This document shows positions 22,640 to 33,718 of a DNA stretch of 64,000 nucleotides, one piece after another; the first letter of the stretch is position 1, and every line of letters begins with the position of its first letter. Position numbers and translations under genes: made by a program. The notes below the pieces were generated by a model. That model worked only from the letters and a program-made list of their open reading frames with translations. It was not told the origin of the DNA and did not search any database. This DNA comes from Histoplasma ohiense (lineage: Eukaryota; Ascomycota; Eurotiomycetes; Onygenales; Ajellomycetaceae): NCBI GenBank assembly GCA_017607445.1, contig JAEVHH010000004.1, positions 6,200,001 to 6,264,000 of the forward strand. The letters are read 5' to 3'.

Positions 22640-25600
22640 CCAGAGTGAGTGAGGACTTGTAGATGTCGAGGGCGGCAGTGTCCTCCAAGGTGGACACAGG
22701 TTCCCAGATCAGATGATCATATTCTACCCATTTGACAAGGTATTCACAGTGGTGGTGGTTGGTTCTATCATCAAGAATTGCTTCAATTTCCCATTCAAGT
22801 TCATTGTCTTCTTCTACAATGATGGGTGGCTGTCAATCAGAGGTTCTCTGTGAGGGGAATGGATCCTCAGCCACAGGTTGGAGCAGGTTTGTATGAAAGA
22901 CATTATAGATATCAGATGAGGTGTTGAGTTGATAATCATGTGTGCCTAGCACTTCTTTCACTGTATATTTGATGTGATGGTAATCTAGTGTACATAAGAG
23001 GTGGTCTGTTCTTATGTTCTTGAGATTCAGTCAAACTTTGTCTTCTACATGATATTGAGTTGCAGAACTTCTTCTGATGTTTGTTTGATTCTCATAATCT
23101 TGCTGAGCACTGATCATTGAAGCTTCTGTCTATTCACAGACTTTCTTCAACTTGTTTACAATGTTCTCTGCCATCTGTATGGGGCTGCAGGTGTGTGTGG
23201 TTTCTCAGAGAGTCTCAGAGAAGTTCAGAACCTCTAAGTTGTATCCATGTAGAAGAAAGAATGAGCTTACATCTGTTGTGACAGAATCTCAACTGTTAAT
23301 TGCAATCTCAGTGTGTGGCAGCAGATTGCTTCAGTTGTTTTGTGTATAATTGCAGAACTTACAGAGAATGTTCTTTACTGTTTGTATCATTCTCTCTATA
23401 GCTTCATCAGTCTCTGAGTGGTATGCTGTTGATAACTTTCATTCAATTCTCAGTAATTGACATACATGAGCTCAGAGTGTGCTGATGAATTGACTGTCTC
23501 TATCTGACACAATGAATGAAGACAGACTGTGTATATAATAGAACAGACTTCTGATGAAGATGTCTGCAACTACTTCAGTATTCATCTTATCACAGAGCTG
23601 TAGTATTACACTCTTACTGAGTCAGTTGACAATGACTAGAATGTTCATAGAACCTTCACTTTCAGATAAGAAAACTGCAAAATCAATAGCTATATCATGC
23701 CAAGTTCAGTTGGAGACAGATAGAGGCTTCAGCATCTCTTTTCAGCATTCATGCCATGCCATCACTGAGCTGCAGTGATCACAGTTGTGTATGAATCAGT
23801 GTATATCTTTCAACATATCTGGTCAGTAGAATTCTTGAGTGATGATGTTGTACATGATTTTGCATTCTGAATGCTCAGTCATCAATGAGTCATGAATTTC
23901 TTGCATGATCTGTGTTTGTAGAGGTTCTGAATTGAGGACCCATCATCTATCTCAAAAGTGTAAGCAGTTGTCATCATTGATTGAATATGCTGAGATATCT
24001 GTTCTTGAGTATACATCTGCAGGGAATTGAGATGCTCTGCTTTGTACAGCTTCAGCAGCTTGTTGTCAAGATTCATCTGCTTCTGCTGTTAGTCTCCATT
24101 GTTCTTCAAGTGAGGGTTCTTGAGCTCAGGACTGATTGATATGTACACAGGGTTTGTCTGATTGTGTAGAACTTTCTATGATTGTGGGGTTGATTAACCA
24201 ATGCTCTCAGTGTTTCCATCTGTCATCTAAGTCATCAGATGGTATATCTTGTTCTCAGTGGGACAGAACATCCACAAGAATGTTCTCTACTCCAGATCAA
24301 TAACAAATTGTGAATGAAAAACAGCTAAGAAACAATGATCAATGCATATGTCTCTTGATGAGTTTATGAGTGATTGTGAAGTATTCTAAGTTCTTATGAT
24401 CAGTGACAATCTCAAACTTCTCAACACTCATAAGTTTGGACTCTTATTTCTTGAGGCATTGTATGATTGCTAGAAACTCCTTGTTGTAGATCTCATAGTT
24501 GCATTCAGTGGGCGACATCTTTTTCAAGATGAAGGCACAAGATTATAGAACATCTTTGTTATCATATTGCATTAGTGCTCCATCTACTACATAATCTGAG
24601 GCATCTGTTTTGAGAATTGTATGCTTATCTGAATTGAATGATTGCAGCATTGAGGTACTTGTGAACATATGCTTCAGCTTTTTGAATACTGCATCCACTT
24701 TGTCAGTCCATTGAAATACAGTGTCTTTTCAGATCAGATCCATCAGTGATTGTATGATATTGAAGAAGTCTTTGATGAATCTTTGATAGAAGTTGATGAA
24801 TTCTAGAAAGCTTCTAGTTCCTTTTACCAAGACTGATGCCTCTCAGTTGAGAATTGCTTCCACCTTCTTAGAATCCATGTGTACGCCTTTTTCAACTTTG
24901 ATGATGAATTCTAGATAGGTTGTAGACTTGGTCTCAAAGTTGCATTTATCAATGTCCACTTGCAGTCCAGCTTTTCATAGGCAGTCAAGCACTTGTTGTA
25001 CATGCTTACAGTGCTCAGTGAGTGATCCATCAATGAAGATCAAGATATTGTTCATGTACACTGAGGTGATCTTGTCAAGCAGGTCTTGTAGAGCTCAGTT
25101 AATGTATTTCTGGAATGTACTTGGAGTGTTCACTAATTCAAAGGGGGTCACTGTCCATTCATATAATCTGTAATATATATGAAAGACAGTTAGTCATTTG
25201 TCATCTTCATTAATTCTTATCTTGTAGAAGGCTGCAGAGATGTCAAGTTTTGTAAATCATTTTACTTTTTCTATCTGTTCAAGTATTTCATTGATGAGTG
25301 AGAGAAGGTATTGATCCTTCTGTGTAATCTTGTTGAGTTCTCAATAGTCAATGCAGAATTGTAAGCCTTCTTCTGATTTCTTTGCAAACAATACAGATGC
25401 TGCAGTGGATGAGTTGCTAACACAAATGAAGTCTTTGTCTAGTAATTCATTGAGTGTTTTTCATAGAACAAGAAGCTCATCATATGATATGCTGTAGAGA
25501 GAATCTCAGAGTGGTTGTGAATTCTTACCATCTTTCTTGATGAGCTCAATTGTATGATCTATACTGGGTTTTCAGTGAGGGGGAAGCTTTTCAGCTTCTT

Positions 25601-26192
25601 TCTCATTGAACATATCTGTGAAGTCTTTGTATGATTTGAGTAGTTTCTTGTGTGATTTCTTGAGGTCTTTGAGTTCTAACTTTTCTAACACTTTCTTGAT
25701 ATCCATCATGCTAGCAGTGAACACTTGAACATTCTTCTTCTCATGTGCTTGATGGGTTAGTAGTTTGTACACTTCTGCTGATATCTGGGTGAGATCAGTG
25801 ATTCTATCAACATCCTTTTCATAAACATAGTCACCTTCTGGGAAAATAAGACAGTGGTTGTGTGTGTCCAACAAGGTTCCAAATTCTGTGAGTCATGATA
25901 GGCTGAGCATTAGATCATACTCAAGGTCTTGTATTTTGTATGTGTATACATTCTTTTTCTCATGTTCTTCTATATTGACATTAAATCTTACCATGTTGTA
26001 GGAGGCAGATCCTCTGGGGCTGTCAAATCCACTGAGTTTACACAGTTTGAGAAAGAGGATACACTGAAGCTTATACTTCTCAATCAGCTGGATGTCTATA
26101 AGAGCATAGTGAAGAAAACCACTGTCTATCATTGCTTGTATGTTGACTAAGCTATTTACAATGACAGAGACTATAATTGCATTCACTTGCAT
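22640..26192 (-). pseudogene. A1 pol remnant: protease, RT, RNase H, integrase, chromodomain
   Basis: Protease at 26192-25880 (MIDSGFLHYALIDIQLIEK ... LEYDLMLSLSWL). RT at about 25560-24730, with catalytic YMNNILIF near 25059-25037: both Asp of the YxDD box are Asn. RNase H at 24700-24180. Integrase zinc region and core at about 24080-23100. Chromodomain near 22800-22660 (NELEWEIEAILDD ... CEYLVKW), marking a chromovirus. Stops occur at many positions. It cannot reverse transcribe because of the catalytic changes. Confidence 0.8.
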
Positions 26193-27259
26193 CTTCTGCT
26201 TGAATCTTCAGCTAGCTTTTTGCTTCTTAAGCTCTCATCTGTATTTTAGAGTGAGAGCTTGTCTTTTCTCTGTTCTTGCCTATCCACAGATGACACAGTG
26301 TTCATGTGTGTGGGGGGTTTACTCAGAGTGATTGCATTCAGACATTGGTTTGTGAAGTGCTCTGATTTGTCACAGTATATGCAGACTTCTCTGACAATTC
26401 AGTCAGCAGTGTCCTTCTCTGAGATGTTGAGGACTCTCAGATGACTTGTGTTCATGTGTGAGACTCAGTTCATTGATTCTGGTTTGAAGGTGGGGGGTGC
26501 TGCAGAGTGGTTCAGAGTGTACATATTTGTTCAGTGAAATCCTCTACAATTTTGAAGCATGTGGAACTGAGACAGATTGTTGTTCAACAGACAAAGATCA
26601 GCACAGAATTCACTGTATATTGAGAGCTTTGAACACTCTACACTTCAGTTATGCAATTGGAAGTTCAAGTTCTTGAACAACATATTGATCTTGACAGTGT
26701 CATCTCAGTCTTGCCCATCTGCTTCTAGAAGCTTGTGATCAAATTCAGAAAGATAAGTTGTCAACACAACATTCATCTGACAAGTCTGATTTAGTCAGTT
26801 CAACATCTTGGCTTGAAGTGTAGAATCAAGGAAGAGGGAGTTGAGTTGTTGGAAGACTAGCTCTGACATACACTGATGATTCTGGCAATGACTCATTCAG
26901 AATTGGAATTTTGCTAATGTGTCACCATTCAATCTGCTATGGATATACCACATCTGATTGGATAGTGAGCCTATTGCTTGTCCATTGATGTCCAATTTGG
27001 CATTCACTTTCAACTTTCATGTGAGGTAGAGTGCTAGGTCTCCCTCATATTTGTTGAGGATTGAGAGCTTCTCTCTTAGGGGCTTTTTGTGAGACATGGA
27101 TGTAGAAGGAATGATGAATGTGGGGATGCTCATCTCAGCAAGTTGTTGTTGCAATTCGGCCATCTGTAGCACCTGCTGCTGGAGGATGCTTCATAGGTCT
27201 AAGTTATCATCCGCCATGTTTGGGTGCAGTGGGTGTTTGTAGAATTGTTCATAGTTCAT
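26180..27259 (-). pseudogene. A1 gag remnant
   Basis: Starts at the ATG at 27259 (MNYEQFYKHPLHPN). It has a Gln/Leu coiled coil (SILQQQVLQMAELQQQL), the capsid-like region KLSILNKYEGDLALYLT ... QMWYIHSRLNGDTLAKFQF, and a C-terminal knuckle CIYCDKSEHFTNQC near 26385-26340. It forms the particle core in the intact family. TGA stops occur at several Trp/Arg sites. The same gag is at 57138-58250 in A2. Confidence 0.75.
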
Positions 27260-27640
27260 TTCAATGTCTAAGAACATGTAATAATAATATAAAAAAAAGA
27301 AAAGAAATACTTGTAGACACTCAGTCCTCTCACAGACACTATTCACAGTGTTGCAGTGCTAAGCTTGATCAAGCTTCTTCATGAACACTATTCACAGTGT
27401 TACAGTTTGTAGACACTTGAGTCTTGTAGAACACAGTTGATTGTGTTTTGAACACTTAGACACAACAGTCTATATAACTAATAATAAGAGCACTCAGACC
27501 CACAAGAGATCTCTTGTAATGACTAGACACTCAGATCTGTAAACAACACACTCAGATGTAAGAACTGGTAACAACACACTCAGATGTAAGAACTAATAAC
27601 AAGGCACTTGAGTCTTAAACACAGAACAATCAATTCATAA
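27260..27640 (-). promoter_or_regulatory. A1 5' leader with palindrome and reiterated motif
   Basis: Between the 5' LTR and gag. It contains the 16-bp palindrome AAGCTTGATCAAGCTT at 27361-27376, flanked on both sides by CACTATTCACAGTGTT. Outside these are repeated ACACTCAGA(T/C)-type words roughly every 20-40 bp. The same layout is in A0 (3345-3702) and A2 (56761-57137). A role in RNA dimerisation or packaging is inference. Confidence 0.5.
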
Positions 27641-28237
27641 TGTAATGGGTGTACTTCAATTAACAATTTGGTACTATTCTAATTACAGATTACAAATTGA
27701 TTAAGAAAAGAAAGAGAAAAGAAATCAGAAGAAAAGATCATACAAAGAGGGTTCTTATAGAGGAAAGTTCAGAGTGGAAGAATATCAGAAGCCACTCCAC
27801 AGTGGAGTGCAGAGCAGAAGAACATTAAGAGATATGTGTAAGAATTATTAGAAGCTATGCAAGTGCAGAACATGGGATGGAAGAATCATTGAAAGCTATG
27901 TGAAAGAATCATTAGAGACTATATGAGTGCAGAACACAGAGCAGAAGAATATAAGAAGCTACACAGAAGAATTGTTAGAGACTACATGAGTGCAGAGCAC
28001 AGAGCAGGAGAATGTAAGAAGCTATATGAAAGAATCATTAGAGACTACATGAGCATGGAGCATGGAGTGGAAGAACATTAAGAGCTACATGGAAGAATTG
28101 TTAGAAACTACACAAGTGCAGAGCACAGAGCGGAAGAACATTGAGGGTTATGTGAGGTCACAACAGCCAGGAATGAGCGGGTGCAGGAGGGGAGTTGGTT
28201 GTGTAAGTTAATTACTAACGGGTGCTAACCCGTCACA
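27641..28237 (-). repeat. A1 5' LTR
   Basis: 597 bp. Ends GCTAACCCGTCACA next to the TSD GACCG. Confidence 0.9.
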
Positions 28238-28646
28238 GACCGATATCTTGATACAGATGATGATGGAATATTTGAAAAAGCAAGATGAATGTCTGAAGAG
28301 AATGAATGAATATTTGAACAGAAGAATGGGAAAATTCTTACAAAAACCAGCTGAAAACTCTGATTCTCTGTCAAGAAGAGATCAAGAGGATATCAAACAA
28401 GAGAAGAATGAAATGAAACTGATTGTACAAGTCACTGTCACTACTCCTCCATCTACTGAAGAATCTTCTGAAGAATCAATCATCAAAGAACCTTCTATAA
28501 GAACCATCATGATGAGATTAGCCATTAAGAATATCATCATCATCACCACCATCACCACTACCACCACTGCTATCAAAGAATCTCTCAAACATCGATACTA
28601 CTACCACAAACCGAAGCCTCACAGATGCCGAAAGGGTGAAGGATAA
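28238..28646 (+). pseudogene. Second part of the small ORF split by A1
   Basis: Resumes at 28243 in the frame of 21927-22029 and runs to TAA at 28644-28646. It encodes a charged helical segment (MEYLKKQDECLKRMNEYLN), a Ser/Glu stretch (PSTEESSEESIIKEPS), an Ile/Thr-rich run from a CATCACCAC-type repeat, and a basic end KPKPHRCRKGEG. The N-terminal helix resembles gag start regions, but no capsid or knuckle follows. Most likely a remnant of a non-autonomous element. Confidence 0.55.
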
Positions 28647-28729
28647 AAGGATATAAAGAATAGCTTGATTTGATTTTGTAATTTCATGTATAATAGAATT
28701 TCTAGATAGATAGATATCTGTACAGCTGC

Positions 28730-28920
28730 TAGTCCGAGGAGAGGTGTTGGCCCTCGGCTGCCTATCACGGACTAGCGCACCGCACATATAACGGCTACCC
28801 TATCACGTGCCCCCCAACATATTGTGTTGCTCTCGCGTAGTTAGTTTAGTAATGACAACAACGTTATCCTCCCACATTTTTTTCAGGGAAAAAGTTGGTT
28901 TTTCTATAATATAAAGAGAG
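28730..28920. repeat. CpG-rich repeat with GGACTAGCGCACCGCACATA core and shared 45-bp tail
   Basis: Contains GCTAGTCCGAGGAGAGGTG, CCCTCGGCTGCC, CTATCACGTGCCCCCC and CTCTCGCGTAG, then the TTTTTTTCAGGGAAAAAGTTGG segment. It matches parts of 21441-21488 and 21663-21760, in a different order. Likely the end of the element that holds the split ORF. Confidence 0.55.
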
Positions 28921-29110
28921 ATGAAAACTCAGAGCATCTTCTTTTACTTTGTACAAAGTATACAGAGTTAAAATTGAGATTGAGAAAGAAGTTTGAATTG
29001 AGACAGTTAAATTTAAAACTTTTGTTCAATACAAAAACTGAAAATGAATTTTTGATTGAATAATTGAAAGAATCAAATCTTGTTATATAGTCTTTTAGCG
29101 CTTGAGAATG
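28915..29110 (+). pseudogene. LINE ORF2 C-terminal fragment
   Basis: Plus-strand trace ENSEHLLLLCTKYTELRLR ... LLFNTKTENEFLIE. This is the pattern (E..H.L..C..Y...R) seen at the C-terminus of Tad-type LINE polyproteins after RNase H. It is short, with TGA and TAG stops near its end. No upstream RT is attached. Confidence 0.5.
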
Positions 29111-29280
29111 CTTTGCTGCATCATACAGCAAATAACATCTAGCAATAACAATATCAGATTATATACAGTATAAAAAGAAGTAACTTATAACTAGTCTCAA
29201 AAAATCATTTCAATATTATATTCAACCTCAATATTATAGTAAAGATATTATAATACTATGTAATATATTTCATTATTTTC
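29111..29280. other. AT-rich spacer
   Basis: No gene or repeat recognised. Confidence 0.4.
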
Positions 29281-29425
29281 TGAGACACTTCACTTTCTGA
29301 GATACTTTACATTCTGAAATATATCATTTTCTGAGGCATACTACTTTCCGAAATGTATCATTTTTTGAAATATATCATTTGCTGAGATATATTACTTTCT
29401 GAGACACACTACTTTCTGAGACACT
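29281..29425. repeat. 17-bp tandem repeat, about 8.5 units
   Basis: Units of the form TGAGACACTTCACTTTC / TGAGATACTTTACATTC / TGAAATATATCATTTTC, mostly head to tail and ending TGAGACAC. Unit variants differ largely by C/T and G/A. Confidence 0.85.
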
Positions 29426-29878
29426 AAATCATATGATATTAAAACTGAAGAGAGTTTGATTAATCTCATTAAAGTATTGACATTAAATTATTTATTACAA
29501 ATAGTTGTATATTATATATATATATTTTAGCTCTCTGATATTTATTAAAACATCTTATATAAAAAGAGTATCTATTTATGAATTTTGGAGATTAATACAG
29601 AAATGTAAATCATATCTGAAAATTATACACAGATTTTAAAGTAACTAGAAATAATATACATTTATTGAAATATACTCATTTGTTATCACCCCCCACATCT
29701 ATCTACTACTTTATTAAAAAAGAAAAAGAAAAATATTTCTAAAAAATAGCTAGTTTTTCAACTGATAATCAAAACTTTAGCAATAAATACTGACTCAGCT
29801 ATTTATTACTTTAATTTTAAATTATTGTTAAACTACATCATTTAAAATCAAACCAAATACTTAACTGTTTGTCATTTA
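29426..29878. other. AT-rich intergenic DNA downstream of the secreted-protein gene
   Basis: No coding trace. Poly-A/T runs such as AAAAAAGAAAAAGAAAAATA near 29716 could supply 3'-end signals for the minus-strand gene, but no specific site can be assigned. Confidence 0.4.
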
Positions 29879-30501
29879 TTACAATGCACAATGCCCACGC
29901 CAAGTTGGTCCTGTTTGACCGATACAATTATGACACCGTGGATCTTTTTGTTGACATTCACTATTTAAACGGCAAGAATAAATATCACACATTATTTTAC
30001 GTGTCAATAAATTAAATTTCTCTGATTTTGAGTCTAACGACTCGGAGTCACTCATAGACCTTCCAGATAGAATAGATGCCATAGTATATTCAGAAGGATT
30101 CCAAATCTCATCTTTCTCAATTGAAGAAAGATTGTTTTCCCATAATGCTGCTCGATTGTTTTCAGATTCTAATGAATATTTTCTGTTTATAAGTGTAAAA
30201 TCCTTATCAGATAATAATTTATAATCAATCACTTTATTATTGCCATCAAAGGATCGTAAAATCCCTTTATTATCTAAATGTAAATATCCATCAATATCAG
30301 TTTTAATATTATTTCCAAGTGCTACAAATTTCTCCTCAGCTAATATTTGTGGTTGCTGTAAATTTTTGAAAAAATACGATTAACTTGTGAAATTTTTAGT
30401 GAAATTTAAATATGAAAGTGAAATAGACTTACTAATGTTTCTTGAGCTGCTACATACAAACAAATAATTAAGTTGATAATAACTAATGTATAAAAATACA
30501 T
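29879..30501 (-). CDS. Small secreted cysteine-rich protein, two exons, intact
   Basis: Exon 1 is 30501-30433, intron 30432-30356 (77 bp, GTAAGT...TTTACAG), exon 2 30355-29879 ending TAA; 181 residues. The first ~20 residues (MYFYTLVIINLIICLYVAAQ) form a signal peptide with a likely cut after VAA, so the protein probably enters the secretory pathway. The middle is charged (NNIKTDIDGYLHLDNKG). The C-terminus holds six cysteines spaced C-x4-C-x5-C-x6-C-x2-C-x11-C, fit for three disulfides. Normal CpG use (CGATCC, CACGG, ATCGG) and an intact frame set it apart from the mutated elements around it. Extracellular; function unknown. An effector-like role is only inference from size, cysteines and a transposon-rich setting. 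Confidence 0.8.
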
Positions 30502-31109
30502 ATTGAAATATTAATAAAGATAATTTATAAAGAATAAAGATAATTAGTTTTGATTTATTGTAATATATATACTTCTATAAATTTTATGAATTCATAATCT
30601 ATAAGAAGAATCTTTTATATTTAATGCTTTCATAAAATTCTCCTTTTGACCGGGTTGAAATGTAAGGTTATTACAATATGTTAATATAATAAGTTTAATT
30701 TTAAAATTTCTATGAACTCATTTTTCAAAAAGAAATTTAAAAAATTAAAGCTTATAGACTATAGTTATTTTCAATATATTATATAATTATAAAGTAAAAG
30801 AATATAAAAAGTAAGATATAAAAAGTACTTTAATAATTGCTCAGCCACACTAAGGCAAAAAAGCTCGATTATTATCAGTGTTATATTGATAGTAAAAGAG
30901 ACGAACCAATTTAAACCGTTAATAGTAAGAATAAAAATTTCTAAATATTTAAAATAGCTAGAAAAATATTTTATCTAACACTTTTCTATAATATTGAGCC
31001 TTTTAAAAGAGCGTGATAATAACTTATAAATATAAATATTATTATCATATTAAACACGGCTAGAGTGGCTGCTGGGACCATGAATTACATAAACATTTGA
31101 TTTGGTTTG
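30502..31109. other. AT-rich upstream region of the secreted-protein gene
   Basis: Single-copy-looking DNA with scattered CpGs (GACCGGG near 30650, CTCGATT near 30865, AACACGGC near 31055). A TATATATA run at about 30564-30571 lies some 65 bp upstream of the start codon and could act as a TATA element, but AT-richness makes this weak. No other gene seen. Confidence 0.4.
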
Positions 31110-31355
31110 TGTAATGGGTTAGCATCTGTTAGTAGTTAACTTACACAATCAACTCCTCTTCTGCATCTGCTTGTCCTTGTCATCATGATCCCGCTCTGCA
31201 TTTGTATAGTTTCTAACAATTCCTTTACATAACTTATAATGTTCTTTCACTCTGTCTCTCACTGTGATATAGCTTCTGATACTCTTCTTTTTCAATCTCT
31301 TTTCTATAAGAACTTTTTTTCATACAATCTTTTCTTTCTATCTTTTTTCTCTTTC
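31110..31355 (+). mobile_element. LTR A fragment (element A5)
   Basis: Begins TGTAATGGGTTAGCATCTG, the outer end of LTR A, and breaks off within CTTTTTTCTCTTTC where an E-type LTR begins. Several tandem-repeat units are missing. Confidence 0.75.
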
Positions 31356-31690
31356 TGTGATACATTTATTTATTATTTCCTTTAGATTCTCTTTGTTTAT
31401 TCTTATCTTTTTCCATTATATTCTTGCTATCACAGTTTTTATACATGTATATATATGGTTATATGTATTCTGCACATCTTCTTTTCTCTTTCTTTTTCTT
31501 CTTTGTGATTAGCTACTATAAATACTATCACTATATTATTCTATTTTTTATTAATATATTTTATATTCTATCTTCTACTATTCACTCTTCACACTATCAT
31601 CATCTTTTACAGTTTCTAATCACTCAATCATTGAGAGATGATCTGTTGAGTAACAGTTATAATCTATATTCACAGTATTCACTGTGTTTG
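31356..31690 (+). mobile_element. Gypsy E LTR fragment (E3)
   Basis: TGTGATACATTTATTTATTA onward matches the LTR starts at 55335 and (reverse) 53514, through CACTCAATCATTGAGAGATG and GTTGAGTAACAG, slightly into internal sequence. It then joins LINE DNA. Confidence 0.7.
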
Positions 31691-32483
31691 TACACTCATG
31701 AATGTAGAGATACATTTGAATTTCCCACTTTTCTAACTATTTTTTGTATAATTTTAATCCTTCAACTCATTTAATATCATCATATACTCTCTATAATTAC
31801 TCTATATATATATACTGCATAGATTGAGTGGTCATGAAGCTCTCATCATTCTTTCATCTACTCAAGAATATCAACACAGTCTACATCAGATCACTGAAGC
31901 TGAAATCATCAATCAATTTTATTACTGAAAAGACTGATAAAAGATAGAGAAAGACTGTCATAATATCTTCTTCAGTTTTCAAAGAAGTCAGTGACAGCAT
32001 CTTCATAGTCATCTCTCAGCTGTAGAAGTAGTTTGAGAAGACTCAGCAGTAACAGAATCTGTAATAGAAAGCTTTTATTAGATTGATAAAGATTCTGAAT
32101 AACTGAATTGAAAAGAAAAAATAGTTAGTCAATTAGAACTTTATCTGAGTCTTTTATAAAAGATTTGTTGAATATATGACAGTAGATTTGAATGCAGTGT
32201 CAATTCTGAGAGAAAATACTACTCTGAATACTCATTCACAGTTAAATACAGCAAAGACAATTGAGAGAGAGCTGATTATCTAAGTGAGTATTATTCAGAG
32301 AGAGAAAAACTTTGTTGTCTCTAAAATTATCTCTGTTAAAACTGCAGCTTTCTCAGCAGACAGAGCTAGTAGAGTCAGTCTGCAGCTCAAAAACATCAGT
32401 CAGTCAAGAAATTTCACAGAGAATATAAAATAACAGAAGAACTCATGAGTTCTTATCATTCTTCAATCAGAGAAACAGATTAC
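31691..32483 (+). mobile_element. Tad-like LINE 5' fragment with ORF1 start
   Basis: Plus-strand counterpart of 3345-2540. ORF1 start ATGAAG at 31844, then CTACTCAAGAATATCAACAC. It is more decayed than 1-3344 (more TAG and TAA, for example CAG to TAG near 32028). Cut at 32483 by the B4 LTR. The same LINE may resume at 33719. Confidence 0.7.
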
Positions 32484-33718
32484 TGTAATAGATGCAACGG
32501 AAATATCTTATATTAGAAAATAGCTACATGGCGATAGAAAGGTATAGCCCCGGTGGTTGAATGAGTAATGCAGCCACCAGATAGTGCCTTGATGTGGGGA
32601 CTCAAGATTTGTGGGTTTGAAACCCACAGAGGACAACATTACATCTAGAGTCAACTTCTCAGCTTCTAAAATAATAAGATGTGAACTTGTCAAGTAGATA
32701 TCTTCAGATGAATCTATTATCTGATTTAGCTTATTGTTTCTGAGCTAGAAATCTGTATTGCATGTATTAAATTCTGTCTTTCATTAATTTTCCTATGTTT
32801 TTGTTATATTCTTGGTGTCATTCAACACTAAGCATTCCTCTGATATAACCAACTCTTGCCTGTATTTAACATCACACAAGGACTTGTCATAAGCGCTGCT
32901 TGCATATGAGTATAATGGAAAAAAAAAAAAAAAAGATAGAAAGGTATAGAACATGTTAGAATCAATTATAATAAACATAATATGATGATAATATTATCTA
33001 TATAGTGCTCACTGATATCTGTAGATCTTAGAAGATCAGTGATTAGCTTTGAATAACAGAAATTGCTATCTTTTTAATATTCTTTGTATGTACTTCATAC
33101 TATTTTTGTAACTATATCTATAATCATCTCTTACAATTCTAATTGCTCTTAACTTTATCTGAGTGATCTGTTGTTACACACATCTACAATAAGATTCACA
33201 ATATTAGTTAGAATACATAAGATGATCTTGATATATACAAGATCTCTTGAAAATCAATCTGAATTCTCTATCATCTCTGACAATCACAATGCACATCTGC
33301 AACAGTTGAATGATCAAATTTATGAACAGAAGCAGTAATTAGCTATTCTGCATATGCAACAGCAGCTCAATGAGTTGAAAGTACAGATTCATGAAGATAT
33401 TCTCATTGAATCTCAATTAATCTAGAATATCACTGTAGAACCACCACAAAATCAATCTACAGATGATATAAATGATGATAATGAGACATCACTGAGATTG
33501 AAGATTAAGGACTACTATTGAGAAAAAAATATATTAGAATTTAAAGACTATAAAGATCATATATTGACTCTTTTTACATATCATCACTGATATTATTGAA
33601 AAGAAGAATACAAGATAAATAATGCTAAACTCTATCTTAATATCTACATTAAGTAAAAATGATTGAATTTTGTATCATTATATAAAAGATATGAAGAAGC
33701 AACACTATTGACTTGCTT
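32484..33718 (+). mobile_element. Chromovirus B fragment B4: 5' LTR (with SINE) plus gag start
   Basis: LTR 32484-33135, 652 bp because of a 388-bp SINE plus its 14-bp duplication. Without them it is about 250 bp, shorter than the usual 271 bp. Leader and gag (ATG at 33226) follow. Gag reads MILIYTRSLENQSEFSIISDN with several stops, and breaks off at GCAACACTATTGACTTG, where LINE DNA begins. Confidence 0.8.
32547..32934 (+). mobile_element. tRNA-derived SINE, copy 1, with poly-A tail and 14-bp TSD
   Basis: 388-bp insert in the B4 LTR flanked by GATAGAAAGGTATA at 32533-32546 and 32935-32948. The head GCCCCGGTGGTTGAATGAGT carries a pol III A box (about 32554-32565). GGTTTGAAACC at 32614-32624 is a B box. 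Spacing near 50 bp fits a class II (Leu/Ser-like) tRNA ancestor. About 300 bp of unrelated body follow, ending AAGCGCTGCTTGCATATGAG and a 16-A tail (32919-32934). Copy 2 is at 54012-54403. It would be transcribed by pol III and moved by a LINE enzyme; the Tad-like LINE here is a possible partner. Confidence 0.88.

Larger units (their letters stand above)
22030..28237 (-). mobile_element. Chromovirus A copy A1, full length, TSD GACCG
   Basis: 6208-bp Ty3/gypsy element. LTRs are 22030-22626 and 27641-28237 (597 bp each, TGTAA.GGG...CATCACA/CGTCACA), flanked by GACCG at 22025-22029 and 28238-28242. Minus-strand order: 5' LTR, leader, gag, protease, RT, RNase H, integrase, chromodomain, polypurine tract, 3' LTR. 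CpG is kept at the outer LTR ends but almost absent inside. Related copies: A0, A2, A3, A4. Confidence 0.9.

Noticed and set aside
28382..28787. Minus-strand open frames opposite the split ORF
   Set aside because: They run through the CATCATCACCACC-type repeat and repeat DNA. The plus-strand frame continues across the A1 insertion, which the minus frames do not.
32547..32630. A class II tRNA gene
   Set aside because: The head does resemble one, but two copies share a 300-bp tail-bearing body and have target-site duplications, so it is a SINE rather than a working tRNA gene.
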